Assembly (NCBI RefSeq): GCF_003940805.1
Contig: NZ_CP034328.1
Coordinates: 2,480,001 to 2,544,000, forward strand
Direction of reading: 5' to 3'
Length of the DNA: 64,000 nucleotides
From: Tabrizicola piscis
GTDB lineage: Bacteria > Pseudomonadota > Alphaproteobacteria > Rhodobacterales > Rhodobacteraceae
Positions 10,222 to 19,493 of the stretch are shown piece by piece; position 1 is the stretch's first letter, and each line of letters begins with the position of its first letter. The translations under genes were made by a program, and so were the position numbers. Below the pieces are notes generated by a model. It saw nothing but the letters and a program-made list of their open reading frames with translations, had not been told where the DNA came from and searched no databases.

Positions 10222-10979
10222 GCCTTTGTCCTTGCGGTTTTCGCGCGGGCGGGATGGGCGATCTCCTCGGCCTTGGGGCCAGTTTCGGCCAGAATACGCC
10301 CGTCCTCCATCTCGACGATGCGGTCGGCGATATCGAGAATACGGTTGTCATGGGTCACCATCAGCACGGTCATTCCCCGCTCTGACGCCAGCCGCTGAAC
10401 AAGCTCGATGACCTCGCGCCCGGTCTTGCTGTCAAGCGCGGCCGTCGGCTCATCCGCCAGCAGCAGTTCCGGCTTGCCGACCAGCGCGCGGGCTATCGCG
10501 GCGCGCTGCTTCTGGCCTCCCGAGATCTGGTCCTGATACTTGTGCATATGCTCGGAAAGGCCCACAGCGGAGATCACCTCCATGCAGCGGGCGGTCGCGT
10601 CCTGCGCGCCGGCCTCGCCCTTCACTTCCAACCCCATGCGCACATTTTGCAGGACCGTCAGGCTGCGGTGCAGGTTGTGGTGCTGGAAGATGAACCCGGC
10701 CAAGCGGCGGGTTTCGACCATCACCGTCTCGCTCGCGCCAAGAAGTTCATGCCCCAGAACCTTGACCGATCCCTCCATCACCGACCGCAGCGCGCCGACC
10801 AGCGTCAGAAGCGTGGTCTTGCCGCAGCCCGACGGTCCCATCAGGAATGTCGTCTTGCCGCGTTCGACAGTCAGCGACAGGTCGCGCAGAACCAGCCTGC
10901 GCAGATCACCCTCGCCGTACCAATGGTTCAAGTGTGAAATCTCGATGGCGAGGCGGGGGGCGCCGACGGGAGCATTCAT
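10218..10979 (-). CDS. ABC exporter ATPase, DevA/LolD-like
   Basis: 253 aa. Walker A 'GPSGCGKTT' (about 48-56), signature 'SGGQKQR', Walker B 'LLLADEPTA' and the H-loop in 'MVTHD' are all present. The start at 10979 (MNAPVG) overlaps the permease stop by one base (TAATG); an upstream ATG would extend into the permease. With the adjacent FtsX-type permease and HlyD-type adaptor it matches DevBCA-type exporters. Confidence 0.92.
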   Translation of the reverse strand: MNAPVGAPRLAIEISHLNHWYGEGDLRRLVLRDLSLTVERGKTTFLMGPSGCGKTTLLTLVGALRSVMEGSVKVLGHELLGASETVMVETRRLAGFIFQHHNLHRSLTVLQNVRMGLEVKGEAGAQDATARCMEVISAVGLSEHMHKYQDQISGGQKQRAAIARALVGKPELLLADEPTAALDSKTGREVIELVQRLASERGMTVLMVTHDNRILDIADRIVEMEDGRILAETGPKAEEIAHPARAKTARTKA

Positions 10980-12142
10980 TAGAACACCTCCGCCGGGTCC
11001 GCGCTGTAGATCCGCTGCATCGCGATGGTGCCCGCAGTCAGGCACATGCCGACGGTCTGAAGGAAGACCCACATGACCCGGCTCCAGGTCATGATCATGT
11101 CCATGGCAACGGCCTGGCCGACAACCCGGTAGAGCAGAAAGGACAGCAGCAACGCCGGAAGGAAGCCGAACACGGTCAGGATCGCCGACTGTTCATAGAC
11201 GATTGCCAGAAGGTAGCTGTTCCGGAACCCCATCGCCTTGAAGGTCGCATATTCGCCCAAGTGATCCTGCACGTCACTGGTCAGGATCTGGACGACGATA
11301 ACGGCACCGACGAAGAGGCCGACGATGACTCCGAAGGTGAAGATGGTGGCAATCGGGCTGTTGATGCGCAGGAAGTCGCGGGTCACTTCCTTGAAGTTGG
11401 GCATCGTCCAGACCTTCACCTCGGCTGCGCCAACGGCCTTGGTTATTGTGTCGGCCATGACATTCAGATCGCGGCCCGGCTCGACGGTCAGAAGGCCCAT
11501 GTTGATGACGCCGGGATGTCTTGACCTGTCCAGTTGCAGAAAGGTCTCGCGCGACACGACCCCGTAGGCTTCGGTACCGAAGCTGGCGCCGAAGTTGAAG
11601 GTGCCGATCGCGCTCACCGTCTCACCGGCCAGCTTGACTTTCGGCTGCTCGCCCGCGGCGATCCTTCCGAAAAAGGCGCTGTAGTCGCCGCGCGAGCCTT
11701 CGTCGATCAGCATGGTGCCCGATGTCCGCAGAAGCGGTATCTGGGCATCAAGTGCCGGGTTGGTAAAGACCCGGACATCTGTCGGCACGCCGATGACGAC
11801 CACCTGACCGACCGTGCCGTCGGACGGCTTGGTCCAGGTCAGCGTCCCGATGTAGATCTCGGCCCAGTCGATTACCCCTCGCACTCCGGCCGCCTGGATC
11901 AGCCTGCGGCGGGAGAAGTCACCTGAATCCGGGACGATGCCTTCGGCATCGGCACTCATGATCACCAGATCAGTCTTGAACTGCTGGTGAATGACGGTGG
12001 TGGAATCGAAGAGCATGTTCATGAAGCCAAGCTGCATGAAGACCAGAAGCACCGCGAACCCGACCCCGGCCGAGGCCACGATGAACCGGGACTTGCTGTG
12101 GGTCAGCTGCAGCCATCCCAGCGGCGTGCGGCCCCTAAGCAT
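10979..12142 (-). CDS. FtsX-type ABC exporter permease, DevC-like
   Basis: 387 aa. One N-terminal membrane segment, a large periplasmic domain (about 45-250), then three C-terminal membrane segments, the DevC/MacB-family layout. The start at 12142 (MLRGRTP) gives the expected N-terminus and overlaps the adaptor gene by 8 bp. DevC-type permeases work with HlyD adaptors and a TolC-like channel, all encoded here. Confidence 0.88.
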   Translation of the reverse strand: MLRGRTPLGWLQLTHSKSRFIVASAGVGFAVLLVFMQLGFMNMLFDSTTVIHQQFKTDLVIMSADAEGIVPDSGDFSRRRLIQAAGVRGVIDWAEIYIGTLTWTKPSDGTVGQVVVIGVPTDVRVFTNPALDAQIPLLRTSGTMLIDEGSRGDYSAFFGRIAAGEQPKVKLAGETVSAIGTFNFGASFGTEAYGVVSRETFLQLDRSRHPGVINMGLLTVEPGRDLNVMADTITKAVGAAEVKVWTMPNFKEVTRDFLRINSPIATIFTFGVIVGLFVGAVIVVQILTSDVQDHLGEYATFKAMGFRNSYLLAIVYEQSAILTVFGFLPALLLSFLLYRVVGQAVAMDMIMTWSRVMWVFLQTVGMCLTAGTIAMQRIYSADPAEVF

Positions 12143-13241
12143 CGTCACCCTCGCGCGCGTCAAAGGCGACCAGAACCTGCAAGCCAGAGAGGTCGCGGGT
12201 GGCCGTCGATGCTGCCTCGTCAAGTGTGATCCAGACCTCGATCACTCGGGCGTCGACAATTGCGGCCGGGTCAGTCGACAGGATCGACTGGTCGGAGATA
12301 CGGACACCAAGGCGGGCGACTGCGCCCCTTAGCTCATCACCCAGCGCGCGCGAGGTAACGGTCACGCCCTGCCCCACAGTCACGCCCGAGATGTCGGTCT
12401 CGTAAACCTCGGCGCGGACCTTCATCTGCCCGGTGTCGCCAACCTCGGCAAATCCGCTGTCGTCGATCTGCTGCCCGATCCGCCCGAACAGCGCCAGGAT
12501 GCGGCCGTCGATGGGGGCGACCACCGACGATTTGGCATAGTCGGCCTCGGCCTTGGCTCGCGCGGCCCTTGCGGCCTCGATCTCGGCCTCGGCACTTGCC
12601 TGATCGATGCGAAGGCCCTCGATATCTCGCAGGCGGTTCCGCTCCAGCTGGATCTCGATATTGCGAAGGTTGAACGTCGCGGACTGCACATCCAGGCGCC
12701 GGTCTACGAGCGCCGTGTCTTCATAAAGCCCGCTGTCGCGCAGCCGGGTCATCCGGTCAAGCTCGACCTGCGCCTTTTCCAGCACCACGCGTAACTGGTC
12801 GACCTGTGCGGCAAGCTGCCGCTCGGTCGCGTCCAGATCGGCCGTCAGCGCGGCTAGCGCCACACGCTTGACCGACTCGTTCGCGACCGCCTGCGCCAGT
12901 TCCGCGCGCAGCAAGGGTTCGGTGTCGAGGATCGCCAGCACCTGACCCTTGGCCACCGTATCGCCTTCCGCCACGTCTATGCGTGAGATCCGGCCTACAT
13001 TCTGCCCGGTCGGCGCGGCAACGGTCACGCGGTTGCTGACCGGCAGCACCTCACCTAGGGCGGTGATCCTGCGCGGGGCAATGGCGTCCGGTTGCGTTTC
13101 CGCCTCACGTTCAGCCTGCAGGCCCGCGAGATAGGGCAGGCCAAGAAAGTACACCCCCATGGCAACAGCGATGGCCAGGGCGGCGCCGATGAGCCAGTTC
13201 CGCCCGGCCTTCCGCGGAGTAGTTGCGCCTATCTCCGTCAT
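12135..13241 (-). CDS. HlyD/DevB-type membrane fusion protein
   Basis: 368 aa. An N-terminal membrane anchor at about 15-37, a lipoyl-like half-motif ('VAEGDTVAKGQVLAILD'-type pattern), a coiled coil at about 120-225, and a beta-barrel C-terminus. It is the periplasmic adaptor linking the DevC-like permease to the outer-membrane channel. It overlaps both the kinase gene upstream and the permease downstream. Confidence 0.88.
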   Translation of the reverse strand: MTEIGATTPRKAGRNWLIGAALAIAVAMGVYFLGLPYLAGLQAEREAETQPDAIAPRRITALGEVLPVSNRVTVAAPTGQNVGRISRIDVAEGDTVAKGQVLAILDTEPLLRAELAQAVANESVKRVALAALTADLDATERQLAAQVDQLRVVLEKAQVELDRMTRLRDSGLYEDTALVDRRLDVQSATFNLRNIEIQLERNRLRDIEGLRIDQASAEAEIEAARAARAKAEADYAKSSVVAPIDGRILALFGRIGQQIDDSGFAEVGDTGQMKVRAEVYETDISGVTVGQGVTVTSRALGDELRGAVARLGVRISDQSILSTDPAAIVDARVIEVWITLDEAASTATRDLSGLQVLVAFDAREGDDA

Positions 13242-14629
13242 GCTGTGCGGGGCCCCGCGTGGTCATCAGCAGCGGCTTTGGGCAGAGTCAGGGTGACCGA
13301 CAACCCTTGCGGATGATTGTCCGACAGGCCAAGCATCCCGCCATGGCGCTCCATCAGGTCGCGCGCGATCGCAAGGCCAAGCCCGAAGCCTTCGGACTTC
13401 AGGGCAGTTCCCGAGCGTACTGCCTCGACGCGGGTGAACGGTTCCAGCACTTTCTCGCGGTGATCAAGCGGGATGCCCGGCCCATTGTCGCGCACCTCGA
13501 TGACCACCGCATCCGTCTTCTTTTCCGAGACCAAAACCTGCGCCTCGCCCGCGAATTTCGCGGCGTTGCCGATCACGTTCTCCAGCACGCGACGGATCAG
13601 GTCGTGGTCGCACCTGACCACAAGATGCTGCGGCCCATGGTAGTCGATGGCGTGCCCGTGATCGGCGAACTCGTCGGCAACGGTCTTTGCAAGCACGGCG
13701 ATGTCCACCAGCTCCAGCGCAAGCGGCCGATGTTCCGAGCGCAGAAAGCCAAGCGCGTCATCGATCATCCGCTCCAGCACCTGAATGTCGCCTTCCATCG
13801 CGGTCTTCGCCGGGCTGTCATCCAGAAGCTCGAGGCGCAACAAGAGCCGCGTCAGCGGTGTGCGCATGTCATGCCCGATCGAGGCGAGCGTTTGCGACCG
13901 GTCGCTGATCAGCTTGCGGATGCGCTGGCGCATCTTGTTGAAAGCAAGCGTGGCGCGGCGGACCTCGACCGGGCCGCGGTCGGGAAGGTCGGTAGCGTCG
14001 GCGTCGCCTGCAAAACGCTCAGCTCCGCGCGCAAGGTCGCTGATAGGCGCGACAAGTGCCGTGCCGGCCCAGACCGAAAGGAACATGACGGTCAGCGCAA
14101 GGATCGACAGACCGATCAGGGCCACGGTCCGAGGGACGCGTTGTACGAAGGAGTCGCTGCGCGGCTCGAACACCAGCCAGTCACCGGTCGGAAGCTGGGC
14201 AGCGACAGCAAAGTCGACCGTCGGGAGGAGGGCTGCCAGCCCGCCGGTACTGCCGTCGAACACCAGTACCTGATCCCGCCAGTAGTCCGGCAGTGCATTG
14301 GCAAGCGCCGCCTCTAACCCCGGAATATCCACGGCTGCGCGGGCGGCCACCGCTTCGGACATGCTGGCTTCCAGCCGGAACCGGTCATCAGTAGCCAGAA
14401 GCGTTGCAAGTCGGTCCGTCATCTCGGGGATGTCGGCCTGGCGGGCCATCCGCAAGACCGTCAGAAGCGGCTCGGAGGCCGCGACGCCAAGTTGGGCACG
14501 CCCACCGCCAGTCTGGTTGGTGGAAAGATCGATCATCGTGATGGTCACGACATGTGCCATCACCTGCGTGAGGATCAGAAGTGCCGCGATCTGCCACCGG
14601 ATCGGCCACCGGGTCGGGTTGAAGGTCAT
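13238..14629 (-). CDS. Sensor histidine kinase with HAMP
   Basis: 463 aa. Two membrane segments (about 12-33 and 168-190) enclose a periplasmic sensor of about 130 residues. HAMP follows, then the H-box 'SIGHDMRTPLTRL' (His253) and the ATP-binding motifs: N-box 'NVIGNAAKF', 'DNGPGIP' and 'GFGLGLAIA'. It overlaps the regulator gene by 4 bp and the adaptor gene by 4 bp, so it is translationally coupled to the exporter it probably controls. Confidence 0.92.
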   Translation of the reverse strand: MTFNPTRWPIRWQIAALLILTQVMAHVVTITMIDLSTNQTGGGRAQLGVAASEPLLTVLRMARQADIPEMTDRLATLLATDDRFRLEASMSEAVAARAAVDIPGLEAALANALPDYWRDQVLVFDGSTGGLAALLPTVDFAVAAQLPTGDWLVFEPRSDSFVQRVPRTVALIGLSILALTVMFLSVWAGTALVAPISDLARGAERFAGDADATDLPDRGPVEVRRATLAFNKMRQRIRKLISDRSQTLASIGHDMRTPLTRLLLRLELLDDSPAKTAMEGDIQVLERMIDDALGFLRSEHRPLALELVDIAVLAKTVADEFADHGHAIDYHGPQHLVVRCDHDLIRRVLENVIGNAAKFAGEAQVLVSEKKTDAVVIEVRDNGPGIPLDHREKVLEPFTRVEAVRSGTALKSEGFGLGLAIARDLMERHGGMLGLSDNHPQGLSVTLTLPKAAADDHAGPRTA

Positions 14630-15351
14630 GATTGCTCCGTCACGATGACCGACACGGTGAAGACATAGCCGCTGTGGCGGACTGTCTTGATCAGGGAGGG
14701 GGACGCCTCTTCCGGCTCGATCTTGGACCGAATGCGAGAAACGAGAGTATCCACGCTGCGGTCATAGGGTTCAACCCGCCGCCCTTGGGCCAGCTTCATA
14801 AGGGCGTCACGGCTCAGCACCTCGCCCGGATGCTTGCAGAAGGTGCGCAAAAGCTCGAACTCCGCGCTGGTCAGCTCGACCCGGACGCCGACCGGGTCGA
14901 ACAGCTCGCGCGCCTTGGCGTCAAGCTCCCAGCCGGCAAAGCTGTAGCTGACAGGCGCGAGTTTTCGCCCGTTGGCAGCACTTTCCGTCCGCCGCAGCAC
15001 AGCGCGGATACGCGACACCAGTTCGCGCGTGCTGAAGGGCTTCGTCACATAGTCGTCGGCGCCAAGGTCCAGCCCACTGATCCGGTCGCGCTCCTCGCTC
15101 ATCGCGGTCAGCATGATGATCGGCGTCGGATGCGACATCCTGATCTGGCGCGCAATCGAGAGCCCGCCTTCGCCCGGCAGAAGCAGGTCCAGCAGCACCA
15201 GATGCGGCGGATCGTCGGTCAGGACCCGCTCGACCCCCTTGCCGTGTGGCAGATGCGTGGTGCGAAAACCGGACCGCTCCAGAAAACTGCAGACAAGGGA
15301 ACCGATGGCCGGATCGTCTTCAACAAGAAGAATATGGGTCAGGGTGCTCAT
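14626..15351 (-). CDS. OmpR-family response regulator
   Basis: 241 aa. Receiver domain with acidic pocket (Glu11, Asp12, Asp13), phospho-acceptor Asp55 ('VLLDLLLPG') and the conserved Lys in 'YVTKPF'. A winged-helix DNA-binding domain of OmpR type follows. It is the first gene of the exporter operon; a direct repeat 45-60 bp upstream may be its own binding site. Confidence 0.93.
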   Translation of the reverse strand: MSTLTHILLVEDDPAIGSLVCSFLERSGFRTTHLPHGKGVERVLTDDPPHLVLLDLLLPGEGGLSIARQIRMSHPTPIIMLTAMSEERDRISGLDLGADDYVTKPFSTRELVSRIRAVLRRTESAANGRKLAPVSYSFAGWELDAKARELFDPVGVRVELTSAEFELLRTFCKHPGEVLSRDALMKLAQGRRVEPYDRSVDTLVSRIRSKIEPEEASPSLIKTVRHSGYVFTVSVIVTEQS

Positions 15352-15395
15352 GCCTTCTTTTCGCTCCGACCCGGCCAGAAGTCATCAACCGGTAT

Positions 15396-15411
15396 TTGTC
15401 AAATCTTGTCA
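15396..15411. promoter_or_regulatory. TTGTCA direct repeat, candidate OmpR-type site
   Basis: TTGTCA-AATC-TTGTCA: two hexamers 10 bp apart, in the divergent region between the response regulator (start 15351) and the small secreted protein (start 15568). OmpR/PhoB-family proteins commonly bind direct repeats with a 10-11 bp period. The repeat is seen; binding is inferred. Confidence 0.4.
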
Positions 15412-15567
15412 GGCCGGGCCTGTGGACCCGGTGCCGACCCGCCAGCCAAAAGACCGGCGACAAACTTCGAGACAATTCGACCACCCCCCAATCGTCCGCG
15501 ACAACCCATACTGCGAGCACATGGCGCCCCGATCACCGGGGCTGCTTTTGCGAGGATGGAGGCCCTG

Positions 15568-15906
15568 ATGAAGACGATACGAATTCTGCAGGCAGTCACG
15601 CTGGTGGTCGCCATCTCGCTGCCCCTGGCGGCCAATGCCGAAAGCCCGGCATCCACCGTTGCCGACGGCAAGCCCTGGAACTTGACGGCCCCGAACGGCC
15701 GCAAGATGGCGATCACCTTCTTCCAGGATGGCAAGGTGAAGATGAAGATGGGCATGATGAGCCGCAATATGACCTGGCAGCCGACCAAAGAGGGCATCTG
15801 TCTTATCGGCACCCCCAACGGCGACCGCTGTATGCGTCTCGAACCCACGGCCAACGGCTTCGTCGGGTTCAACGGAGAGGAACAGACGCTGACGTTAAGC
15901 CGATAA
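15568..15906 (+). CDS. Small secreted protein of unknown function
   Basis: 112 aa. A clear signal peptide ('LVVAISLPLAANA') cleaves near residue 22. The mature part has two Cys ('GICLIGT', 'GDRCMRL') and a short beta-rich pattern. GGAGG sits 6 nt before the ATG at 15568, which argues against longer in-frame starts. It is divergent from the two-component/exporter operon and may share its regulatory region. Confidence 0.7.
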   Translation: MKTIRILQAVTLVVAISLPLAANAESPASTVADGKPWNLTAPNGRKMAITFFQDGKVKMKMGMMSRNMTWQPTKEGICLIGTPNGDRCMRLEPTANGFVGFNGEEQTLTLSR

Positions 15907-16065
15907 CACGACACGAACATTTTGGGCCGGACGCGTCGGTTCCGCGACAGGTGATCGAGATGTCGCTTGCCGCGTCGCGTATGACCGCATCGGGCCCAAG
16001 GCGGTTCTTGTCGGTGGCCAGCGGCTGTCGCAATCTCGGCTTCGGAACAGTAAGGATGACTGGTT

Positions 16066-16773
16066 ATGCGACCGCCAATTGAAAGCTGGGGCGTTGATGC
16101 AGACCTTGCCCCGTTATTCGGTGGACACCGGAACCTCGCTTTTGTGACGCTTAACGTCGGATCGGGACAGAGGCTTGTATTCAAATCAACGCGCCGGTCG
16201 GAGGATGCCCTCAGTTGGCTCGTTTCTGTTCAAGACATCGCGGAGGGAGTGGGTTTAGTGGTGCCCAAGCTCATCCGGAACAAAAATGGGAAACTGACCG
16301 AGGGCGGCTGGACCTGCGAGCCCTACTTGGATGGCAGTCACTTCACCGACGATGAGCTTTCATCGGTCCGACCTTTGGTAGCTGAGCTTCACGCGGCTAC
16401 CAGCGATATTCCACAGCGGCCAGGCTTCCTGTCTTCGCGAGATTTGATCGAACGGGAATACGGTGGCGATGTGGACTTGCGAGCCATGCCTGCGAGCCTC
16501 GTCGTTCACTGCCGAAATGCTTGGTCCGCTGTCTCAGATCAGAAGCAAGCTGTCATCCACGGTGACCTCAACCCAGGGAATCTTATCAGATGCACAGATG
16601 GGCGGACTGCGCTCATCGATTGGGATGAATGTCGCCGTGATCTCGTCCTGTTCGACACGGCAGTGCTCGGTGAGGCCAGCGACGAAGAACATTCAGCTCT
16701 CTTTGCTTGGGAACTAGCGTGTTCTTGGCAAATCGAACCGCACTACGCCCGCCAGCAAGCCTCGCAACTCTGA
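16066..16773 (+). CDS. Aminoglycoside phosphotransferase (APH)-family kinase
   Basis: 235 aa. The kinase-like C-lobe is evident: Brenner motif 'HGDLNPGN' and the metal-binding 'DWDE'. The N-lobe is short (family members are commonly 250-300 aa), with 'RLVFKSTR' as the likely ATP-site Lys. The APH family phosphorylates antibiotics, choline, homoserine and other small alcohols, and the substrate cannot be assigned here. Confidence 0.75.
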   Translation: MRPPIESWGVDADLAPLFGGHRNLAFVTLNVGSGQRLVFKSTRRSEDALSWLVSVQDIAEGVGLVVPKLIRNKNGKLTEGGWTCEPYLDGSHFTDDELSSVRPLVAELHAATSDIPQRPGFLSSRDLIEREYGGDVDLRAMPASLVVHCRNAWSAVSDQKQAVIHGDLNPGNLIRCTDGRTALIDWDECRRDLVLFDTAVLGEASDEEHSALFAWELACSWQIEPHYARQQASQL

Positions 16774-16788
16774 GCGAATGCCTGCATT

Positions 16789-16899
16789 GTCCGCACAGCG
16801 GTCACCTGCATCGCGAGAATGCTGAAGTGCGGGCCAACGTCTGCTTCGGGGGGCGCGGCCTCGCAGCATGGGGTGAGGTCGACCGACAGGTATAGGCCG
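16789..16899. repeat. Dispersed 111-bp repeat, copy 1
   Basis: This stretch recurs at 21558-21668 in the same orientation and at the same length, with about eight mismatches by eye. Both copies lie in decayed intergenic DNA and neither encodes a recognisable protein. It is probably a family-specific intergenic repeat or the end of a lost mobile element. Confidence 0.75.
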
Positions 16900-16964
16900 G
16901 GCACGTCGACCTGACATTACCGCTTCGAGCCCTCCTACTCATTCGTCGGTGAAAGGTGGCTTTC

Positions 16965-17320
16965 TTACTTTCGCGGCGGCAGGCTGGGGGAAATTCCTCG
17001 TAACTCTGCGATCAACGTCCCGTCCATCGTTACCCTGTTCCATCATACACATCTGCGCGCCCGCTCTCGGAACCGCGGGCAATCCCAACGGTCAGCTTGT
17101 CCCCTATAATGACCGGACGTAGGTATTTGATCTTGCATTGCTGGGCGACGGCCGGATGCTGGCCGCTGCTGCCAGCCAAGCCGAATGCAGCATCAGCCGA
17201 TGCGAAAATGGCGCCGCCGTGACAGGTGCCGTGAGCCTGAACCATGCTCTCGCCGAGAGTCAGCTACAGAGTAGCCGCGCCGTCACCTACGCTATCGAGC
17301 GTCACACTAAATCGTCGCAT
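16965..17320 (-). pseudogene. PaaI-type hotdog thioesterase with stop and frameshift
   Basis: The PaaI core 'MVQAHGTCHGGAIFASADAA' is unmistakable, followed by 'YLRPVIIGD'. From the upstream ATG at 17320 the same frame hits TAG at 17264-17266, 18 codons in. After 'DVYD' the frame stops early; a shifted frame continues as 'VTMDGTLIAELRG' to 16965, as intact members do. The total of 356 bases (not a multiple of three) confirms the shift. Intact relatives hydrolyse phenylacetate-pathway acyl-CoAs. Confidence 0.85.
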
Positions 17321-17436
17321 GAGGGCATCTCCTTTGAACATGCGGCGTGCGGTGTTTTGGTTATCGTTTTCCGTCATTGCATAAGCTTTACATGCGAATA
17401 TGGTGCTAACGGCAACATATGCGAGAAGGAGTCAAT

Positions 17437-18360
17437 ATGCCGGAGGATCGCATCGCACAATTCAGGGAGTTCAATCGGTTCCACACGCGACTGGTGGGCG
17501 CTTTGAATGAGCATCTTCTGGCATCGGACTACACGCTGCCCCAAGTCCGTGTCCTTTACGAAGTAGCCAATGCACCGCCCAAAGCGCCGCCGTCCGCCCG
17601 TGATCTCGGCGAAGCTCTTGGAATGGATACCGGCTACCTCAGCCGCATCGTCACCAGCTTGTCGGACGAGGGGCTGATCGAACGCGTTCCGTCGGAACGT
17701 AACGCGAAGCGTCTTGCCCTCTCGCTGTCCGAAAATGGACGCAAGGTCTTCAAGGGATTGAACGATGCGTCAGCAAAGGAAGCAGCGGCGATGCTCGAAA
17801 AGCTGTCCGATCAGGAACAGCGCGAGCTAATCGGTGCGATGGGGAAGGTGCGTCGTCTGTTGGGCGATGGGTCGAAGGAAGCAACCTTCGTCCTGCGTGA
17901 TCCCGAACCCGGCGATCTGGGTTGGATCACCTATCAGCATGGGCGTCTCTACGCCAAAGAATACGGGTGGGACTGGACCTTCGAGGCGCTGGTGGCGGAA
18001 ATCGTCAGCGAGTTTGCCAAGAGCTATGATCCCTCCTGCGAACGCTGCTGGGTCGCTGAACGCGAGGGCGAGGTCATTGGATCGGTCTTTATCGTTCGGC
18101 AGGATGACCAAACCGCCAAACTGCGCCTCCTCTATGTGGATGCCAGTGCGCGCGGTCGCGGGCTAGGGCGGCGCTTGGTCGCGGAGGCCATGCGTTTCGC
18201 CCGCGACAAGGGCTACAAGCGCATGACCCTCTGGACGAATGATGTGTTGGTCTCCGCACGCCGCATCTATGAAGGAGCCGGATTTGAGCTTCTGGAAGAG
18301 GAGCCGCATCACAGTTTTGGAAAGGATCTGGTCGGTCAGGTCTGGGGCCGCGATCTGTGA
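17437..18360 (+). CDS. MarR-type regulator fused to GNAT acetyltransferase
   Basis: 307 aa. Residues 1-140 form a MarR winged HTH ('DLGEALGMDTGYLSRIVTSL', 'RNAKRLALSLSENG'). Residues 150-305 are a GNAT domain with the acetyl-CoA loop 'ASARGRGLGRRLV' and 'YEGAGFEL'. Such MarR-GNAT fusions are widespread, and the acetylated substrate is usually unknown. The ATG at 17437 follows GAAGGAG and is preferred over 17419. The following transporter remnant overlaps its stop codon (TGATG), so the two once formed an operon. Confidence 0.88.
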   Translation: MPEDRIAQFREFNRFHTRLVGALNEHLLASDYTLPQVRVLYEVANAPPKAPPSARDLGEALGMDTGYLSRIVTSLSDEGLIERVPSERNAKRLALSLSENGRKVFKGLNDASAKEAAAMLEKLSDQEQRELIGAMGKVRRLLGDGSKEATFVLRDPEPGDLGWITYQHGRLYAKEYGWDWTFEALVAEIVSEFAKSYDPSCERCWVAEREGEVIGSVFIVRQDDQTAKLRLLYVDASARGRGLGRRLVAEAMRFARDKGYKRMTLWTNDVLVSARRIYEGAGFELLEEEPHHSFGKDLVGQVWGRDL

Positions 18361-18835
18361 TGCTTGGATCGGGCGCGGTCGCCGGTCTACTGACGGGCAT
18401 AAAGGTAGGTGCTGCGCTGTTTGCAAGTCAGCTCGCCGTCGGCGCTATCGGCGTGGGGTTATTGGGGCTTCTGCGCTACAGGATCGCCCTGCTGTTTCTG
18501 CTCCCCCTTCTGCACCTGAAGCCATCCGCGCCGGTGGCTCGCAAAGACTGGCTCCCGATCATCCTGCTCGTCCTCTGCCAGAGCGGTCCGGCATGATCTG
18601 GTTGATGGTTCTGGCAATCGGTCTGTCGTCAGGTTTCGGCTATCTGGTGTGGTTCCACGCCATCGAAAGCCTGCCCGCCACCCTTGTTGCGGGGTTCCTG
18701 GCGCTCAGCCCGATAACCGCTTTTGTCCTGTCCCTCATACTCCTTGACGCGGCCGTCACGCCCTCGCTGCTGATCGCCACAGCCCTTGTGTGTAGCGGGA
18801 TCGTTTGCTTCGCGCGCTCCAATCCCCACCAATAG
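18360..18835 (+). pseudogene. EamA/DMT transporter with large internal loss
   Basis: The first part (18360-18596) gives about 78 residues of an EamA N-terminus ending abruptly. A second frame from about 18593 gives 80 residues that match the EamA C-terminus ('WFHAIESLPATLVAGFLALSP'). The middle of a protein of about 290 aa is gone and the halves are in different frames. It starts on the stop codon of the MarR-GNAT gene. Confidence 0.8.
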
Positions 18836-18854
18836 ATCGAAAGGCAAAGCTCCT

Positions 18855-19280
18855 ATGAAACTTACACTGCAACCCGGCCTGAGACACGCCGGCACCCTGG
18901 AAGTGCTGCCCTCGATGACCGTTTCGAACGTCAGCGCGGAGCTGAAGGCCTTCGCAGACATGCCGCCAGTGTTTGCGACGGCGATGATGGTTGCTTTCAT
19001 TGAAGCCACTTGCATCGAGTGCATCGCCGACCATTTGGAAGAAGGTGAACACTCGGTCGGATCACACATCAACGTCAGCCACACCGCCGCAACTCCACCG
19101 GGAATGTCTGTGCTGGCAGAGGTAACATTGACCAGCGTGGAACGCCGGATGCTCACGTTCAAAGTTGAGGCTTTCGATGATGTTGGATTGATCGGACAAG
19201 GCAGTCACCAACGGGCGGTGATCGACATCGACCGCTTTAACGCCAAAATCGCAGATAAGGCTAAAGGCTCGTCGCGTTAA
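18855..19280 (+). CDS. Hotdog-fold thioesterase-like protein (FlK type)
   Basis: 141 aa. The pattern 'PPVFATAMMVAFIEATCIE' and 'SVGSHINVSHTAATPPG' fits the fluoroacetyl-CoA thioesterase-like hotdog family. Intact members cleave short acyl-CoAs, but most are uncharacterised. It lies downstream of the MarR-GNAT/DMT pair and may belong to the same transcript. Confidence 0.75.
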   Translation: MKLTLQPGLRHAGTLEVLPSMTVSNVSAELKAFADMPPVFATAMMVAFIEATCIECIADHLEEGEHSVGSHINVSHTAATPPGMSVLAEVTLTSVERRMLTFKVEAFDDVGLIGQGSHQRAVIDIDRFNAKIADKAKGSSR

Positions 19281-19493
19281 AGCTGACTTTGGACCAACGT
19301 AACTTTGTCCGCATAGCTGCCGCTGAACCTTCACCATCCCACCCGGTGGGGCACTCTCTTGGGCACTTGGTCAGGCGTTCGTGGCGACGGATGTCCCGGA
19401 CCACGCGGTCCTGCGCCTTTTGCAGGACGCGCTGGGCGGGCGGGGTTGATCGGCGCCGGACCGTCGGGGTCAGGACCGAACAGCCGCCCGGCT

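Noticed and set aside
14632..15906. 424-aa plus-strand frame covering the response regulator gene
   Set aside because: Antisense shadow of the regulator; only the last 112 codons (from 15568) look like a protein, with their own ribosome-binding site and signal peptide.
19281..19493. Possible transposase or glycosyltransferase tail downstream of the hotdog gene
   Set aside because: Only Pro/Arg-rich frames; no family pattern on either strand.
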